A stretch of 64,000 nucleotides of DNA from Azorinus chamasolen (GCA_963576725.1 OY755251.1:41118192-41182191), one strand, 5' to 3'. Positions 23,690 through 34,344 are shown, counted from the first letter of the stretch. Numbers and translations are program-made. The notes: generated from the sequence alone by a model not told the origin.

Positions 23690-23865
23690 TGTTAAGGACC
23701 ATTTTCAGAAGCTCGAGTAATTACATTCATTACTGGAGGAAGGATATATATGATCTCCCAATCCAGACAATGTAATTACGTCTATTGTGATTGCACTAAA
23801 TCCTGAAAATTAGACTTGTTTCTACCGGTTTGCCAATGGCGTTCATTGGAAGAAGACAAACAACA
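23690..23865 (+). repeat. Dispersed repeat H, copy 2
   Basis: Inverted counterpart of 11648-11835; see the shared words given there. Confidence 0.8.
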
Positions 23866-23924
23866 ACAAACATATATCTCTCAGAATAGGACATCTCATA
23901 CACACCTTCACACTTACAACATTG

Positions 23925-24080
23925 TATTTTTAAACTGACTAATCCAATTTTCAAACAGGTCAAAGCTTATGCTGAATATCTAGGGATTTTTACAAAGAAA
24001 AGTGTAACATGATAAACAGTGCAGACCCTGAGGTCTACACTGCAAAGGACATTAGTGACTCGTGTTCCGCACAGTAAGGG
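23925..24080. mobile_element. Family G MITE, right part ending at a shared TTAA
   Basis: CAAACAGGTCAAAGCTTATG, CTGAATATCTAGGGATTTTT, GATAAACAGTGCAGACC and GGTCTACACTGCAAAGGACA match the copy at 3215-3375. It ends CAGTAAGGG followed by TTAA (24081-24084). Confidence 0.7.
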
Positions 24081-24084
24081 TTAA

Positions 24085-24200
24085 CCCTATTCATACTTAG
24101 CGCGAGCTGGCTGGTATTTGCAAACAGCTGCGATTCAAACAAGATGCAGAGTAATTCGGCGTCTCATCAGGATTCAACTTGTTTGACATTCGGTCACCAG
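24085..24200. mobile_element. Family D MITE abutting family G at a single TTAA
   Basis: Starts CCCTATTCATACTTAGCGCG right after the TTAA that closes family G. The centre CAAACAGCTGCGATTCAAAC ... ATTCGGCGTCTCATCAGGAT plus TCAACTTGTTTG is that of family D. Confidence 0.7.
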
Positions 24201-24659
24201 TTTCTTAAACGCTTGTACGAAAAACAGAAGTAAGACAAATGCAATTGGGATTTAGAGGACATTTTTGTTTAATTTTCAACACAAAAAGTCTTAAAATATG
24301 AGCTATAAGATGGAACTGGCTTTATACTCAGTTCTGATATATGTCTAAGCATTGTATACATGTACACATTGTGTGGACGCTGTATGAACAAGAGCTCCGT
24401 GTGTCGGAGCATTATACGCCCGAAGTATGTACTGTCGTAACATGTACAATGCTATTTCGAGTTGAAATTCACTGTGACCTTGACCTTTGACCGACTGACC
24501 TTAAAATCGACAGGAATCTTCAGTCTGGCCATGGCTAACCTCCCTACTAAGTATGAAGACAGCCCACCTAATAGTTATCAAGTTATTGAGCGAATATGTA
24601 TTTTGAGTGAGGGTTATTGTGACCTTGACCTTTGACCGACTGACCTCAAAATCAATAGG

Positions 24660-24853
24660 CAGAGATACAGATACGAGTGCGTACCCAAATACTAGAATCG
24701 TCATTTCTCCACCAATCCCTAGATTGTGACCACTCTTTAGAATCGTCTTGAAGAGACCATTCTAAAGAGTGGTCACAGTATAGGGTTTGGTGGAAAAATA
24801 TAGAAATTATTCTTGAAAATGCATTAATTTACGCATCTTATCTGGAGTTTTGT
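24660..24853. mobile_element. Family F MITE inserted in the TGACCTTTGACC repeat
   Basis: Left end CAGAGATACAGATACGAGTG plus CGTACC, right end TTTACGCATCTTATCTGGAG. The central hairpin GTGACCACTCTTTAGAATC / ATTCTAAAGAGTGGTCACAG is intact. AATAGG occurs at 24654-24659 and again at 24854-24859. Removing the element and one AATAGG restores the repeat phrase ATCAATAGGGG(T/C)CATC seen at 25010. Confidence 0.85.
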
Positions 24854-25017
24854 AATAGGGGCCATCTACTGACAATGACCAACATTCCTATTTCGTATGA
24901 GGACAGCACACCTGACACCGGTAGTTATCAAGTTATTGAATAGACAATAGTTTTAGTTGAAGGTCAATGCGACATAGACCTTTGACCGACTGACCTCAAA
25001 ATCAATAGGGGTCATCA

Positions 25018-25141
25018 ACTAGGGTCTGCAGTTAAGATGTGCAATGAGTCCATTGCCAATAAACGTCATTCACTGCCTAATATTTGATGAGACATTGCTA
25101 TGTAGAACACGTGTGTTTTGAAATATCTATGATGTTGATTG
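25018..25141 (+). repeat. 124-bp direct duplication, copy 1
   Basis: Matches 26214-26337 at all but about five positions (ACTAGGGTCTGCAGTTAAGA to ATGTTGATTGT). Confidence 0.9.
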
Positions 25142-25298
25142 TCCTACCGTCCTATTATGCATGAGAACTGTACACCTTGTAGTTGTCAAGCTATTGAGCG
25201 GACAAAGATGTGGCTAATGGACGGACGGACGAATAAACACTACACCATAAAACGACCGAAGTTAGCTTTGAGTGTATAAAAAAGGCTAGTGTCGTTAA

Positions 25299-25530
25299 CT
25301 CCACCCTTGCTCCATGAATATTCGTGTACAACATAATATGTATGTTGATATTAAATGGCTGACTGTTTTTAATGACACATGATCAGTATGCGTTTTGTGT
25401 CATGAAAGAAACTGTAGAACCATGTCTATATAATTATATTGGCAAACATTGCAAGCCGTGTACTGTCTGATCTAGGTCTGCTCTGTTTGCAAAGGCACTA
25501 CACGATTTATTGATAGAGTAGGGGTTGCCT
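25299..25530. mobile_element. Family A MITE
   Basis: Preceded by TTAA (25295-25298). Contains CTCCATGAATATTCGTG, GAAACTGTAGAACCATGTCT, GGCAAACATTGCAAGC and AGGTCTGCTCTGTTTGCAAA, ending near GAGTAGGGG. The left arm of the centre is shortened. Confidence 0.7.
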
Positions 25531-25689
25531 ATCTGAGATGACTGCCAAATGCGGAACGAACGTATTGCAGAAATACACCAGTACATAGATATATCAACAT
25601 ACTTAACGCTTACATCCCAGTTTCCCAAAACCCTTTCCTTACCGTGTTTTTAATTTGATCTAAAGGACCATTTGATCTAAAATATTTCG

Positions 25690-25800
25690 CCATATTTAAC
25701 TCGTTTCGTACTTAGCGTGACTTGTCTGGCATTGCAAACAATTTGACGCTAAGGAACTCAGTGTCTCATCAGGACTCAAGCTATTTGACATCCAATCAAT
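25690..25800. mobile_element. Family D MITE, eroded
   Basis: CGTTTCGTACTTAGCGTGAC, TGCAAACAATTTGACGC and CTCAGTGTCTCATCAGGACT plus CAAGCTATTTGACATCC follow the same order as 24085-24200. Confidence 0.6.
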
Positions 25801-26213
25801 AGTTTCGCAAATATTGGATTGAATCAGAAGGCAGTGGGCAGTTCAGCAAATCATATATGGAGCTGACACTTTTTGTGAGCATGAAAAGGGTTAAGCTTAC
25901 ATTTTAATTAGTTTGGAAGGAGTCTGCGAATGTTCGAAACACGAAAGACAAAACATCTCCGAAAATATTTATCTCATAGACTAAGGCACTACATATTTAA
26001 ATCAATGTATGGGATAAATTTAGATATGAAACTCAAATAATGTTATTTCACAAGTGAAAAGATAATGCAGATATCCATTTTCAACATAATCTGGAAAGGC
26101 ACCTAGGACCGTTTTGAGAAGTTCAGATTGCAACTGGGAGAAGAAAACATAGCCGTACACACTAGGGTCTATAGCCGTACACTAGGGTCTGCAGTTAGAA
26201 AACATAGCCGTAC

Positions 26214-26337
26214 ACTAGGGTCTGCAGTTAAGATGTGAAATGAGTTCATTGCCAATAAACTTCATTCACTGCCTAATATTTGATGAGACATTGCTATGTA
26301 GAACACATGTGTTTTGAAATATCTATGGTGTTGATTG
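26214..26337 (+). repeat. 124-bp direct duplication, copy 2
   Basis: See 25018-25141. Preceded by two or three short AACATAGCCGTACACTAGGG tandem steps. Confidence 0.9.
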
Positions 26338-26371
26338 TTTACTATTTTCCTTCGAACGCGGGAAATGAGTG

Positions 26372-27315
26372 AATACCCAGATGAGAGGGACATTAGGGAC
26401 CACATTGACCAGAGTTGGCACTGTATACCCAGGTCAGAGGGACATTAGAGGACGATACTGACCAGAGTTGACACAGTATACACAGACCAGGGGGACATTA
26501 GAGGACCACATTGACCATAGTTGGCACTGTATACCCAGATGAGAGGGACATTAGGGACCACATTGACCAGAGTTGGCACTGTATACCCAGGTCAGAGGGA
26601 CATTAGAGGACGATACTGACCAGAGTTGACACAGTATACACAGACCAGGGGGACATTAGAGGACCACATTGACCATAGTTGGCACTGTATACCCAGATGA
26701 GAGGGACATTAGGGACCACATTGACCAGAGTTGGCATTGTATACCTAGGTCAGAGGGACATTAGAGGACGATACTGACCAGAGTTGACACAGTATACACA
26801 GACCAGAGGGACATTAGAGGACCATACTGACCAGAATTGGCACTGTATACCCAGATGAGAGGGACATTAGAGGACCACATTGACCATAGTTGGCACTGTA
26901 TACCCAGATGAGAGGGACATTAGAGGACCACATTGACCATAGTTGGCACTGTATACCCAGATGAGAGGGACATTAGAGGACCACATTGACCATAGTTGGC
27001 ACTGTATACCCAGATGAGAGGGACATTAGAGGACCACATTGACCAGAGTTGGCACTGTATACCCAGGTCAGAGGGACATTAGAGGACCACATTGACCAGA
27101 GTTGGCACTGTATACCCAGGTCAGAGGGACATTAGAGGACCACATTGACCATAGTTGGCACTGTATACCCAGATGAGAGGGACATTAGAGGACCACATTG
27201 ACCAGAGTTGGCACTGTATACCTAGGTCAGAGGGACATTAGAGGACCATACTGACCAGAGTTGAGACAGTATTCCCAGATCAGAGGGGCATTAGAGGACC
27301 ACACTGACCAGAGTC
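26372..27315. repeat. 53-bp minisatellite, about 18 copies
   Basis: Unit: GAGAGGGACATTAGAGGACC, ACATTGACCA, GAGTTGGCACTGTATACCCA, GAT. The first nine or so units are arranged as a three-unit block (about 158 bp) repeated, distinguished by GACGATACTGACC and GACACAGTATACACAGACC. Later units are simpler. Confidence 0.95.
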
Positions 27316-27319
27316 AGAG

Positions 27320-27765
27320 TCAAATCTCAAATGGTTAAACATGTCTATCTTGATGTTGTTTCTACAGATTTGTACCTTCTCCATAATCATCATTTCATTT
27401 AAAGCATTTTATGTTCAATAACATATATCCAGTATCATAACAGTGAATTATGTTCTAACTTTAAATGCGGCAATGAGTTATCGGTATTTGCATTTGGTTA
27501 TTACGCCGATATTGCATGTGACTGTCTTGTTGATATTTGCATTTGAAACTCATTGTATTCAGATGTCATGTCAGTAAATATTTGAACATCCAGAATCGTA
27601 AATAGACAAAACTACTGACATCCAAGTGCGTATAATATTTAACGTTTTACCTGACGCATGTTCATTTACGAACTAAAGACACCATGATATTCGAGATTTA
27701 TAATAGTATATAAGTAAATGAAGTTTATATTTATACTTCGGCAATAATTTAATAACACTACAATG
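27320..27765. other. AT-rich spacer, nothing recognised
   Basis: No gene or repeat supported. Confidence 0.5.
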
Positions 27766-27769
27766 GTTC

Positions 27770-27905
27770 ATGAAAACATCATCATCTGTGGTACGTACGA
27801 TAACATCATCATCTATAGTATTTACGACCTGGACACAGTTCAGAATGTTAAGGATCATTTGCAGAAGCTGGAGTCAATTACATGCATTACTGGGGGAAGG
27901 GGTCA
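27770..27905 (+). repeat. Dispersed repeat H, copy 3 (partial)
   Basis: AAACATCATCATCTGTGGT, AAGGATCATTTGCAGAAGCT and CATGCATTACTGG.GGAAGG match 23650-23750. Confidence 0.7.
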
Positions 27906-28087
27906 AGTCGCGAAGTACGGTATGATGTTAAACTATATAGTCCTTTCAGTATGGAAGGGTTGAATTTGCTAGACGATGATGAATGACAAACATGTCTGAC
28001 TGAGGTCAAAGGGATCTGGAGCCCACTTAGCTGGCTTTACACTATTGCCAATGCCATTACACTCGATCACTGCATGCTTAGGTTTAG

Positions 28088-28333
28088 CCCTTTACTCTAA
28101 AAACACGCCTTTCTACGCCTTTGGAAACAAGGTAGACCCAGATCTGACGGATCCTATAGGGGCCGTCTGATCAGAGTCTGCTCTGTTTGCTTATAATATA
28201 ATAAAGATATGATTCTACAGTTACTGCCATTGCCAACATATCAATAGCCTATGGATGTGCTATTATAAAAACATAAATTAATTAATATTTATGATGTCAT
28301 TATTCCTTACATGAATATTCGTTGAGGAAAGGT
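28088..28333. mobile_element. Family A MITE, reverse orientation
   Basis: Starts CCCTTTACTCTAAAAACACG. The centre is GATCTGACGGATCCTATAGG plus GGCCGTCTGATCAGAGTCTG / CTCTGTTTGC. It then runs ATGATGTCATTATTCCTTAC plus ATGAATATTCGT to GAGGAAAGG, followed by TTAA (28334-28337). The left flank reads TTAG. Confidence 0.8.
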
Positions 28334-28339
28334 TTAATA

Positions 28340-28980
28340 AGCTACGGCATAGAGAAATGTCTCAAACATTATGATAAAACCTGTCTAATCTTCATATTTC
28401 ATTCAAGTATACTATAATGTACTTCCCATGCCTAGACAATACTATATTGACTTAGTTTGCAGACAAATTACTTCAGCAAGTTTGTCTGCGATCGATTTAC
28501 TGTCATAAAAGAAAACATGTAAGAAAGCAAAGTTTTGTAAGGCAACACTTAAGCAGTTTTGAAATGTAGAAAAACAATTTACTTTGTATACAATGAACTC
28601 TTAAGAGCATATTAATCGTTTGAAAAGTCGTGAAATATATACGAACATATACATTGGAAAGGCCTGTAAACTGTAAGTATTTTATTTGTGTTGGTTTTCA
28701 TATTTATAACCCTTTCGGCGCTCAAGGCGGCGTACGATCATACACTTTACTTTTTGTCTCAAACTTTGTTTCTATATCTGTGCTTTATTCCTGTGACTTT
28801 TTCATTTATTGATCTCATTTCCTTATCTATCTAAACGATTTAGTAAAATTGAAATGCAGACGACAATTAGAAATTTGGCGAGAGTGATATGTTAGTGTCG
28901 TAGATCGGACGTCTTTATCTGGCGAGGGGGTAAACGTTGAGGTGTAACCATTGCAATTGAAACAAACACTCTCACCTATA
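28340..28980. other. AT-rich spacer, nothing recognised
   Basis: Only short ORFs without recognisable motifs. Confidence 0.5.
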
Positions 28981-28982
28981 GA

Positions 28983-29320
28983 ATAATGCTTACAATCAAA
29001 GGTATAACACAAACAATCAAACGTATAAAGCATACAATCAAATGCATAACACATACATTCAAACTATAACACGAACAATCATCAACGCATGCAATCAAAT
29101 ATATCACGCATACATTCCATGGGATAATTCATACAAAAGAAGGTATAGCACATAAAATCAAATGTACAACACATACAATGAAAGATATAACATATACAAA
29201 CAAAGGTTTATCAATTACAAGCAAAGATACAGCGCATACAATCAATTATACAATACAGACAAACAAAGGTATAGCACGTATGTTTAAAACTGCAGCACAC
29301 ACAATTAATTGGATAGCATT
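28983..29320. repeat. Degenerate ~21-bp repeat, about 15 copies
   Basis: ACAATCAAA(G/C)GTATAACACAT recurs with heavy drift, an old minisatellite. Confidence 0.8.
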
Positions 29321-29430
29321 TTTTTTATTCAAACTGCATAAAGATAAATGAAATACAATTTCTTAATAAATATCAGTGCCAAATACGCTTGGCCATGTAC
29401 AGTGGTGTTTTAAGATACCGCTTGTTTTAA

Positions 29431-29597
29431 CCCTTTACTCGTGAACCTCGTCTTTTTACGCCACAGAGTAGAAGCAGATCAAACAGCTCTTAGGGGCTGC
29501 CTGACCCTGATCTGCTCTATTGGTTAAGATAATCACAAAACCACATACTTAATACGCATGAACTCGTATTTTACATGGATATTCATGGCGTAAAGGA
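29431..29597. mobile_element. Family A MITE, shortened
   Basis: TTAA (29427-29430) then CCCTTTACTCGTGAACC. The centre is GCAGATCAAACAGCTCTTAG plus GGGCTGCCTGACCCTGATCT. Right end CATGGCGTAAAGG. Confidence 0.75.
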
Positions 29598-29599
29598 CT

Positions 29600-30050
29600 A
29601 AATGGCAACAGAAAGGGGCCTTCATATTGAGCCTCTACTAACTACTTTTAAAACACTTGTCATGGTTTCATAGAAAAGAGTTCATACAATTCTACTTAAA
29701 CAATACTAATCAAATGTATGTTATTTCCCTAACTGAAATAGACATTTAGATGTACTGTTATACTGTCTATACAATTTTGCTAGTAATGCCCTTGATATAT
29801 TTATCTTTAGCTATCCACGAACAGTTTATTTCCATTTAGTGACAGATCATTTCTTGTTAGATCAATAAATAGCGTAGAATGTTTAAATTATTCGTTTAAT
29901 TATTTTTAGAATGAGATAAATCACAGAATATTGTTTTCAGTGAATACCATTAATCAAACTCACATAATGGACAGCGTTGAAACAACGGCTCTAGATGCAG
30001 CATTTACCCAAAATATTAACACAACCTGTTGCCCCTCTTCCTCACAGATT
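29600..30050. other. AT-rich spacer, nothing recognised
   Basis: No supported feature. Confidence 0.5.
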
Positions 30051-30054
30051 GACA

Positions 30055-30190
30055 AACATTAATCCTTAACCTAATGGAGACTCATTTTGACGCGTTTACA
30101 AACAAAATAAGCTCAGACCAGAACAATTTTGTAGGAACCGCCTGATCAGACTCTTCCTTTTTGAATCGCCAAAATAAACTCGAGATCTCG
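30055..30190. mobile_element. Family A MITE fragment
   Basis: CTTAACCTAATGGAGACTCA, GCGTTTACAAACAAAATAAG and GTAGGAACCGCCTGATCAGA correspond to the left end and centre. Confidence 0.55.
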
Positions 30191-30328
30191 TTTAATCTCC
30201 TCGTAATAGGTGCGAGGGGTCGGGGAGGACCTTCCCTACACACCTTACAATAAATACATGTACATATAAAACGTTCCTTCAGAATAAACCATTCACTAAG
30301 CCAATTCCTTTTTGAAACAATTCATTGT

Positions 30329-31467
30329 CTAGCCTAAAGGCATTGCGCTCAAAGTCCAAAAAACGATTGATAAGTCCGTGGCCTGAGGCAGTGAGCAGCA
30401 GTTTGACCTAAATATTATTATTTTTTCAACGTAGTCACCTTGCAAGCTTACACACTTTGTCCAACGGTGTTGGAGCATTTGGATACCTTTCCTGTAGAAG
30501 GTGGCATCTTGGGCCTCAAATAATGCTTCAACAGCTTGTTTGACGTCATCATCAGTGCGAAAATGGCGGCCGCTGAGTTCCTTTTTCATCTTGGGAAATA
30601 GGTAATAGTCAGAGGGTGCTAAATCAGGTGAATATGGTGGATGCTCAACCATTTGGAAACCACATTATTGAATGGCAGCCATGGCAACAGTGGACTTGTG
30701 TGCTGGAGCATTGTCCTGATGGAAGAGCACACCTAATGACAGCTTGCACGCCTTGTCTCCTTGATTTATGCACGAAGCTGCCTCATGGGGTCAGCATAAT
30801 ACCTTCCGGTAATAGTGTTACCTCTTTCAAGATAATCCACTAGCAGCACATCTTTCGCATCCCAGAAAACTGTGGCCATCACCTTCCCAGCGGATGTTGT
30901 CGACTTGGCTTTTTTCGGGGGTGGTGATCCTGGGTGTTTCCACTGTTTTGACTGTTGTTTTGTCTCAGGTTCTAAGTGGTGAACCCATGTTTTATCAACA
31001 GTTACAAACTGCTTGAGAAACTTCTCCTGATCCCTCTCAAACATGGCAAGGTTTTCCCTGGATATATTGCACCGAACTCGTTTCTGGTCGAGACTCAGAA
31101 GTTTTTTGGAACCATCTGGCAGAAACCTTTGTCATTTGCAAATCGTTATGGATAACTGCATGGACTCGTTGCTGTGATATACCCAGCTGTGTAGCAATGT
31201 ACCGCTGTGTAATTCGCCGATCTGCCATAATCATAACATGGATTTTATTGATGGTGTTCTTTGTGGTAACAGTTGGTGGCCTGCCAGGACGGGGTCATCT
31301 TCAAGACTCTCTCTACCGCATTTAAATTTAGCGGCCCCTTTGTTCACCATACAATAACATGGGACATGCTCCCCTAATGTAGCTACCATGTCCTCATGAA
31401 TCTCCTTAGGTGATAAGCCTTTGAGGCCAAGGTATTGAAAAATCGCGCGATGGCCAACGTTGTCCAT
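30329..31467 (-). pseudogene. Mariner (SETMAR-type) transposase, inactivated
   Basis: Read from the start codon at 31465-31467 the minus strand gives, in order: an N-terminal HTH region (MDNVGHRAIFQYLGLKG, SPKEIHEDMVATLGEH), the second HTH (RRITQRYIATQLGISQQRVH), the first catalytic Asp (TVDKTWVHH), the second (HQDNAPAHKS) and the third (PPYSPDLAPSDY), ending near GDYVEK. That is the complete D,D34D mariner layout at roughly the usual 350 codons. It is broken by at least two frameshifts (near 31230 and 31040), a further disruption near 30770, and a TAA stop at 30665-30667 just before the CGFQMVEHPP segment. The usual stop after GDYVEK is also lost, so the frame runs to 30329. Mariner cuts and pastes DNA at TA. 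I cannot see convincing terminal repeats, and the upstream end is close to the assembly gap. Confidence 0.93.
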
Positions 31468-31501
31468 TTGCTTAGAAGTATGCATAGTAAGTAGCTTTGA
31501 G

Positions 31502-31701
31502 NNNNNNNNNNNNNNNNNNNNNNNNNNNNNNNNNNNNNNNNNNNNNNNNNNNNNNNNNNNNNNNNNNNNNNNNNNNNNNNNNNNNNNNNNNNNNNNNNNN
31601 NNNNNNNNNNNNNNNNNNNNNNNNNNNNNNNNNNNNNNNNNNNNNNNNNNNNNNNNNNNNNNNNNNNNNNNNNNNNNNNNNNNNNNNNNNNNNNNNNNNN
31701 N
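31502..31701. other. Assembly gap (200 N)
   Basis: Exactly 200 unknown bases, a typical placeholder size, so the true distance between the mariner and LINE relics is unknown. Confidence 0.99.
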
Positions 31702-32216
31702 CCCTTGAATGGACGCTACTGGACAGCCTTGTTTGATGGATCGCAAAATGTAAAAATATTCTGATACAAATCCATTTGTTTTAATGCAATTCATGGAACG
31801 TTTTAGGAGCATTTGGATTCAGTTCATGAAGTTGTTACCGAAATTGAATTTATGCAAGCATTTGTCAATCCATGACCACTTTACGCGGTCAAAGGCTTTA
31901 AAACAGTCTGGTCAAGAAATATCATAACACCTTCTTCATTGATATCATCTACGTAATTGATTATGTCTTGAATATGTCTGTTAGCTTCACCAATGTAACA
32001 TCCTGTAAAATAGCACTTTGATCCGTGTGAATAAGATGAGGTAAGACTAACTTTAATCTTTCCGAGAAGCATTTTGAAATTAATTTCGTTTAGTACTCTA
32101 TGAAGGCGACCTCTTAAATCCAGAAACGGAAGGAGAACGTCGGATATCTGTACTATATATTTCGTTTTTGTCGTACCCTTTATTACTTTTCTACAGTTAC
32201 TCTGATTGCAGCTCAA
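31702..32216 (-). pseudogene. LINE reverse-transcriptase relic (L1/Tx1-like)
   Basis: Going right to left on the minus strand, one frame gives LLPFLDLRGRLHRVLNEINF, then CYFTGCYIGEANRHIQDIIN and EEGVMIFLDQT. A second frame, near the gap, gives NCIKTNGFVSEYF and RSIKQGCPVA. The order (P)GR.I.EN.R.IQDII, FLDqtKAFDRV-type catalytic block and TNGF...R.(I/V)(R/K)QGCP is that of L1/Tx1-type reverse transcriptases. The aspartate of FLDQT is the conserved first catalytic Asp. The YxDD block is absent, because the gap cuts the domain. Frameshift plus truncation make it inactive. Confidence 0.8.
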
Positions 32217-32329
32217 TCATTGAGTACACTAGCGATAGGTGGTTACAGTTTGTTCACTTAAATGTTTTCGTTATACATGCGCTTTACCACTGTATTTGCC
32301 ATCGCGGTTGTTGTAGATTAGTCGGAGAG

Positions 32330-32600
32330 GGGATACGTTTATTTACACTGTTTGTCTTTTAGGGTGGGGATGGAATAAGTGTGAGGTTGGGTGCCCATAA
32401 ACCGGTTTAAACCCCCCCCAATTGACTTTCATTGGTACTTCCATTCTCCCCCTATTGTATGTTTGTTTTGTCTTTGTGCGTCTCTTGATGTTTTTATAGT
32501 TATGTACATTTGCTGTTTCCTTGTGTTGCTGTTCGGGCGACTGTTTGTTCTGTATGTGGTGTTTCCTGCATGACTCATTTTTGTACTTTTATAGTCTAAA
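32330..32600 (+). repeat. Dispersed repeat R, copy 2
   Basis: GGTGGGGATGGAATAAGTGT, GAGGTTGGGTGCCCATAAAC, CGGTTTAAACCCC, GTACTTCCATTCTCCCCCTA, TTTTGTCTTTGTGCGTCTCT and TTCTGTATGTGGTGTTTCCT are shared with 12610-12930 (inverted) and 55516-55655. Confidence 0.8.
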
Positions 32601-32827
32601 TTTAGAAGAGTAATCGGCCACCAATTACGGAACAGTTCTCTTTCACCATTTTTATAAAGAGGCGAGATAACATCCCCTGTACTGGGATGTACAAAATATC
32701 TGGTACCATTCTGCAGTGAGACCGTCTTCGCCCTGGGGACTTTTCGTATTGGAAAGACTGGGTAGTACTCTATGATGGTATACTCTTAAACTCAGAAACG
32801 GGATGAGCTTACCAGACTCATGTATTA

Positions 32828-32846
32828 CCCCCCCCCCCCCCCCCCC
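32828..32846. repeat. Poly-C tract
   Basis: Run of 19 C in a surrounding AT-rich context. Confidence 0.95.
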
Positions 32847-32992
32847 TGTGTCGTGCCCTTAACGGCTTCCCTGCATTTGCTCTGACTTCAGCAAAGTAAT
32901 TGAGTACATACTTGACGGATTTTTCAGTTGTTATGCTATGTTTATATATTGTCATGTGTTTACAATCTTCTATGTTATTTACACTATATGTT

Positions 32993-33200
32993 AGGCTAGG
33001 GTGACTTTGAGATAAGTGTGAGGTTAGGACGTCCGTAAACCGGTTTAAACCCCTGTGGCGATTTTGCTACTGACCGTTCCAAGGCGGTACTGTCTTTGTC
33101 ACCCTTACTTTTATTTGTCTTGTATCTTTGTACTTGTGCTTTTGTTCATGTTTGGAATGTTTATATCTGGTATTTGTTTGTTTGGTGTTTTCTGTGTTCA
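32993..33200 (+). repeat. Dispersed repeat R, copy 3, diverged
   Basis: ATAAGTGTGAGGTTAGGACG, CGTAAACCGGTTTAAACCCC and CTGACCGTTCCAAGGCGGTA match repeat R, then the sequence diverges. Confidence 0.7.
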
Positions 33201-33204
33201 TCTC

Positions 33205-33925
33205 GTGTATGCGTGTGTTTGGGTGTGTGTTTGCGTGTAACATGCTGTCTTTCGATGTTTTGGTGGTGGTTGCGTCTTGCATGTGGCTTTGCCTGTTTGA
33301 CTTTACTACATTTTCATTAACCGCAACGTTTAACTCTTCAATGGTCAATTATCTTTGGCATGTAATTCTTTTAAAAGGAACTCTGCTGAATTTTCATTGC
33401 ACCCATCTGAAGTAAATAGGTATTCATAAAATCGTGTCCGTCTTAATTCTGGTCCAAAGTTTGTTTTTGCTTCTTTGCCTTTCTAAACTGAAACAATATT
33501 TTGGTAGAATTTTCATTGTTTTCTATGATGTCCGCTTTTGAGCGAAACTTGTATGCGTTAAATTGCTGTCATAATACGCTGCAAGTTTGTTTTCTAATAT
33601 TTCGATTTGCTCGTAAACAACAGTTGTGTATTCACCTTGTTTCAATGAAGTTAATTCTTTTTTCTAGTTTGTTTATATTACCATGTGAGCGTTGCATAGT
33701 TTTCGAGTAATCAATTGACATGATTTTGATATTATGTTGAGCCATTTCCCATCATTCAGAGAGCAAGGTAAATTTATATTTTTGCTTACACCACAAATGA
33801 TTCGATGATTTCAATATAAAGATTATCTGTCAATAGACTTGAATTAAACACACAGATTCCATGGCCTATTTCAGTTTTGCAAGTGTTAAGTTTTATTTCG
33901 ACCATATCATGATCGGAGAATGGTC
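33205..33925. other. Spacer with overlapping short ORFs
   Basis: Several ORFs of 60-95 codons overlap in different frames over a T-rich strand. None has recognisable homology. Confidence 0.45.
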
Positions 33926-33929
33926 ATGT

Positions 33930-34016
33930 TTTGACCCTGCATTAAGCAACCATCTGCTTTGTTAGACTCCTAGATTCAATAATGAATGGCCGCTTAAAAA
34001 AGGCTCTACTGTATAT
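33930..34016. mobile_element. Family E MITE, right half
   Basis: GACCCTGCATTAAGCAACCA plus TCTGC, then AATGGCCGCTTAAAAAAGGC and TCTACTGTA, the family E right terminus. Confidence 0.6.
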
Positions 34017-34344
34017 CCTGATTAAACTTCTCCTTCATGAAGAGTTCTATCTGGGTCTACAGTATTTTCTTTGCTTGTATCATTGATAATTTAAGTGTAT
34101 CATTGATAATTTAAGATAACAATTGTAACGATGGAGCAATACTCTGGTGTGTGCCTGTTTTCTGAAACTACATTTTGATTTTACTCTCTGGATTTTCAGC
34201 AGATACATTTGCTATTCAGCGCATTAATCGGCAACATTACAGATTATACTCTTATTGTTCAGTATACAACATAATATTAGTAAAGCGACTACACAATGAA
34301 TATAATTATATTGGTGTCTTTAAAACAGGTGGTTGCTTAATCCG

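Larger units (their letters stand above)
24355..25235. repeat. Bivalve-type dispersed repeat with TGACCTTGACCTTTGACC units
   Basis: TGACCTTGACCTTTGACC followed by GACTGACCT(C/T)AAAATC occurs at 24475 and 24620, with a partial unit at 24975. Each is associated with AGTTATCAAGTTATTGA(G/A) units, and the block ends with ATGGACGGACGGACGAA. I know this word as a widespread repeat in bivalve genomes, with no accepted coding function. It is interrupted by a family F MITE. Confidence 0.75.
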
